Below, in pieces: positions 60,741 to 64,000 of a DNA stretch of 64,000 nt. Position numbers and translations under genes: made by a program. Position 1 is the first letter of the stretch, and each line of letters starts with the position of its first letter. This stretch comes from Hypomesus transpacificus (Eukaryota; Chordata; Actinopteri; Osmeriformes; Osmeridae). The stretch spans positions 7,355,076 through 7,419,075 of the forward strand of contig NC_061078.1 of assembly GCF_021917145.1 (NCBI RefSeq). Direction: 5' to 3'. The notes under the pieces were generated by a model. That model searched no databases, was not told where the DNA came from, and saw only the letters and a list, made by a program, of their open reading frames with translations.

Positions 60741-63700
60741 CTCTCACAGGTGATCCAGAGTATGTGTATTCATGTCTGTATCACTCTGGGCTGATACTTA
60801 TCTAAATTACAAACAATATTGTTATTAAAGTGAAAATATATCAGTCACGTTAGCCTTTGATTCAGGATAACCTTGTCAAGCTCTAATCCCAGGTTCAATA
60901 ACTGGTATGTCTATACAACACAGTTATATCAGTAATCCAGAGACTCAGCTGTGAGGCTGGCTGAAGGGGTCTAGGTTGGACCACACCAGAAAGTCAACAT
61001 CACATCTGGAGTGTGCAGTACATCAGAGTGAATTATCTCCTCTAGGTGGATGTGTGTGTGGGTGTGTTTAATTATTCTTGTGGGGACAAGAATAGCAAAC
61101 TGAGGAACATTTGTGAAGAAGTTTTCCTTGTCCCCATATATTTGAGTACTCTATCTATGGGGTTTTAGGTTGTTTAGGGTTAGATACATTATGGGTTAAG
61201 ATTAGGCCTAGGAATGGGAATGAAATGTAAGTCCACACAAGAATTGTAAAACAAACCTTTGTGTGTGTGTGAACAGATGACAGAGACTGTTACCCTTTCA
61301 TTAAGTCCTGCAGCCAGCTCCTCTGTACCGGAGTGAATGCATGAGTGATGAATGGATGAGTGAGTAGTGGTCTTGTGTGTCTGACTGCACTCTAAATGCC
61401 TCAGGTCCTGCACATGAAGAGGACCCATGTTCACAAATCACACACACAACCTCACAGACACACACTCACACCCAGTCATCCTACACAAGTCTGATCATTG
61501 TGTTGGTCACAGTGTTTCCCCTGGAGGAAGTTCTTCTGGCCAGGTGATCAGCCAGGTGTGACCAGAGGAAATTCAACTTCCTCCCTCACTCCCTCAATCC
61601 ATCCATCCCTTCTCACCTCATCTGCCCATCATCACCTTTGTCAAAGTCATCCGTAAAAATATATTTTTCTCGTTTGGTTTTCTTGTTTGTGTCTCATACT
61701 ATTATTTGCTAGCTTAAAATAAATGTGGTATCTGCCACTTGTTGTTTTGGGAATTGTGTACATAGAATGTAGTTTAAATAAGTGTAAATTAAAGAATCTG
61801 TTTATGGTCCTCTATAATCACTTGGCTAATCGATGACCACCTACTGGTCTTCACCATGTGCTTAGTGGTGCACACTCGACATTGGCATCTTGACTATGAC
61901 TTAACCCTGATTCCTTGTTGTGTGGCCTGGCACACCTGTGTATGTGTGTCCTGAGGCCATCTGCATCCAGCCTGTTAACATAGAGCTGATGGACCAAGCC
62001 CAACATGTGCAGGCAGGCCAGAGAGGTGAGAGACCCAGTCACTAGAAGACAGACATGCTGGAATGTGTTTAGACGACACAGCTGGACCCCATAATGACCT
62101 GGCTGCAGTGGGTTGGGGGGGGTTAATAATTGAATGTGTACGGGCAGGCATCAGGTGAGAAGATGTAAACGACCCTTGTATCGTATGGCCAGGTGGTCAG
62201 TGGTGACAGAATAACAGAGTCGTCCTGCCTAACACAGGTGAAAACTATGACCCAAATATTATTGTGGACCTCTGTGCATTACTGAAGCCCTATGATTGGT
62301 CAGTGATTGAGCCTCCAAAGAGGAAGACTGGAGGCACTGATGTCGTTTTCTTCTAAGGTACCTTGTTGTGGTGCAGGCAGGACAGGCATCTCTACTGATA
62401 TATGTTAGCCTGCCTGCTGGCACCCTCTAGAGGCGACCTCTCAGAAGAGCTCTGGTGTGGCCATGGTTACAGGCTGACCTGGACAGGCCAGACTGTGTGT
62501 GTGTGTGTGTGTGTGGGGACTGGGGAGGGGGTCCATATGGCTCATATAAACACTACTGATCAATACTTTAAAGGCCCCAGTGGAATATGTTTTAGTTGGT
62601 GACGCCCCTTTGATGCAGTTCCACACCAATGGGTTGGACACAGTTTGCAGAACCTCAGACTCATCAGAATCAGAATTCGGTTTATTCGTCATGTATGTTT
62701 CATAAACACAGAATTTACTGTGGCAGGAAGGTGCAAACAACAAAAATACACTGATCTTAAATTAAGTAAAAAAGTACAATAGATGAAGATGATGATGAAG
62801 ATAATAAAAAGGAAGAGGTGACAACGACAACCATCAACCTATTATATTATGGCAGCTTCTTCATCGCTGTCTATCCTGTGATAAAACGCAGACTTCTACT
62901 TTAATCCAACTCAAGAGAACTCAAATTGCCAGTTTTTTTTTTACTTCTTGTTTCTTTGCTAACATGGAAATTGTAAAGGAACCATTTGAAAGAATATTCA
63001 AATTTTGCTCTGTTTTAGAGAAGTATTCTATTTCAGATGACCTGAACTGTCCTATCACACACCAGACATTTGCCACATTTGAGAATAATGCAAAGCAGCA
63101 TTACCAGTTTAACAGCATAATTGTTAGGATAATTTTGAGCTAAAGCACAAACGACCGCTGTTCCAAATGGACTGGGTTTACTTTGACTTTACTGGGTGTT
63201 TTCTTCTGATTTCCTAAGAATTAATACCTAGTATCTCACACTGCATGCTACGTTTGTGTGAGATAGGACTTGTCTAGGATAGTGCTCCACAGAAGGCTTC
63301 ACTGCTACTCTTTGTTCTGTCCTCTCCAGAAGGTGTGTATCTAAGTGCTGTATTTATACTTTATATTAGTCTCTTTACGCTTCTAAAACTTTACATTTAT
63401 TTAAGGTACTTTGTACTTCCTATATGTGTTCCTTAAATGTGTACATTTGATTCCTTAAATGTTTTTAATACATGACACTTTATAGTTTCCACTTGATGCC
63501 ATGGTGTGCATGTCTCTTTATACTTCTCATACTTTATGATTTATATGAGACACTTTCTACATCTTATTCGTAACACTTTTTTATTAGTCTCTTTTACCTA
63601 TTATACTTTGTTAGTCACATTCCACTTCTGATATTTTAACTTTGAATTCAACTTTCTTTCTACTTGAAATACTTTACACTTTATTTGAGCCTTTGTCTAC

Positions 63701-63893
63701 TTGATATACGTTTGACAAAAAAACGAATATTAAGACGTAAAAGTGTGATAAGGAGATGTTTACTGTAATACGGGACTCGTTTGGAAGTGTCTGTTTGTGT
63801 CTACAGTGAAAATATCTGTATGGGGACACTATAAAGGTGTATGAGGTGAGCAGAGAGTTGATGTTGTATCTCTGTTGTGTATCTTCATTCCAG
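60741..63893. other. AT-rich intergenic region
   Basis: No exon series recognised. Short GT runs at 61050 and 62490-62515. From about 63340 to 63700 the sequence is a decayed array of TACTTTATACTT-like phrases. One dispersed repeat is listed separately. Confidence 0.55.
62655..62745. mobile_element. Short dispersed-repeat fragment
   Basis: AATCAGAATTCGGTTTATTC, then CATGTATGTTT, then AGAATTTACTGTGGCA resembles a sequence seen scattered through many fish genomes. The family is not certain without a repeat library. Confidence 0.5.
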
Positions 63894-63898
63894 ACAGG

Positions 63899-64000
63899 AT
63901 GGAGTCCAGGCTCATCACCCTGCTTCTCATCCTTTGCCTTTTGGAAGGAATGAGTAATGATCGGCTGACAACTGACCCTGAACACAACCCTAGAGATGAC
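63899..64000 (+). CDS. Start of an unidentified secreted or membrane protein (partial, cut by window end)
   Basis: An acceptor (CTTCATTCCAG, ending at 63893) is followed by ACAGG and an ATG with G at +4, then 34 codons open to the window edge. The N-terminus MESRLITLLLILCLLEGMS has a charged start, a leucine-rich hydrophobic core and a small-residue region, as in a signal peptide, followed by a polar stretch (NDRLTTDPEHNPRDD). The acceptor implies an upstream non-coding exon. I do not recognise the family from this fragment. Confidence 0.6.
   Translation, partial: MESRLITLLLILCLLEGMSNDRLTTDPEHNPRDD

Overview
The window is teleost genomic DNA. Coding exons are split by short introns with canonical GT/AG sites, intergenic DNA is loaded with CA/GT and CT/GA microsatellites and minisatellites, and two dispersed repeats carry a core familiar from fish genomes. 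The exact species cannot be read from the sequence. Four vertebrate genes could be rebuilt completely, exon by exon, with every exon junction keeping frame. The first exon of a fifth gene starts at the right edge.

Layout. 1-8.26 kb: no supportable gene, only simple repeats and a 38-bp minisatellite. 8.26-16.42 kb, minus strand: tpcn2 (two-pore channel 2), 25 coding exons, 770 aa. 17.0-25.38 kb, minus strand: nadsyn1 (glutamine-dependent NAD synthetase), 21 coding exons, 700 aa, whose 3' end lies under 1 kb upstream of tpcn2. 25.38-26.19 kb: a probable divergent promoter with three CCAAT boxes. 26.19-31.26 kb, plus strand: dhcr7 (7-dehydrocholesterol reductase), seven coding exons, 478 aa, with a poly(A) signal. 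31.3-44.5 kb: repeat-rich intergenic DNA with one unassigned exon-like segment. 44.5-59.7 kb, minus strand: mmp15 (membrane-type MMP), ten coding exons, 658 aa, with a long probable 3' UTR. 60.7-63.9 kb: AT-rich intergenic DNA. 63.9-64.0 kb, plus strand: start of an unidentified secreted or membrane protein.

How the genes relate. nadsyn1 and dhcr7 are head to head, as in mammals. NADSYN1 makes NAD+, the precursor of NADP and so of NAADP, a ligand of endolysosomal two-pore channels; DHCR7 performs the last step of the Kandutsch-Russell cholesterol pathway. Shared regulation of the tpcn2-nadsyn1-dhcr7 block is inference only.

The most unusual signal is that tandem repeats repeatedly begin at, or contain, exon/intron boundaries in all four genes. 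In several cases the repeat unit contains the splice site, and in two or three it also contains adjoining coding bases, giving arrays of extra or decayed splice sites. Homopolymeric G/C runs and UG-repeat tracts also sit directly on splice sites.
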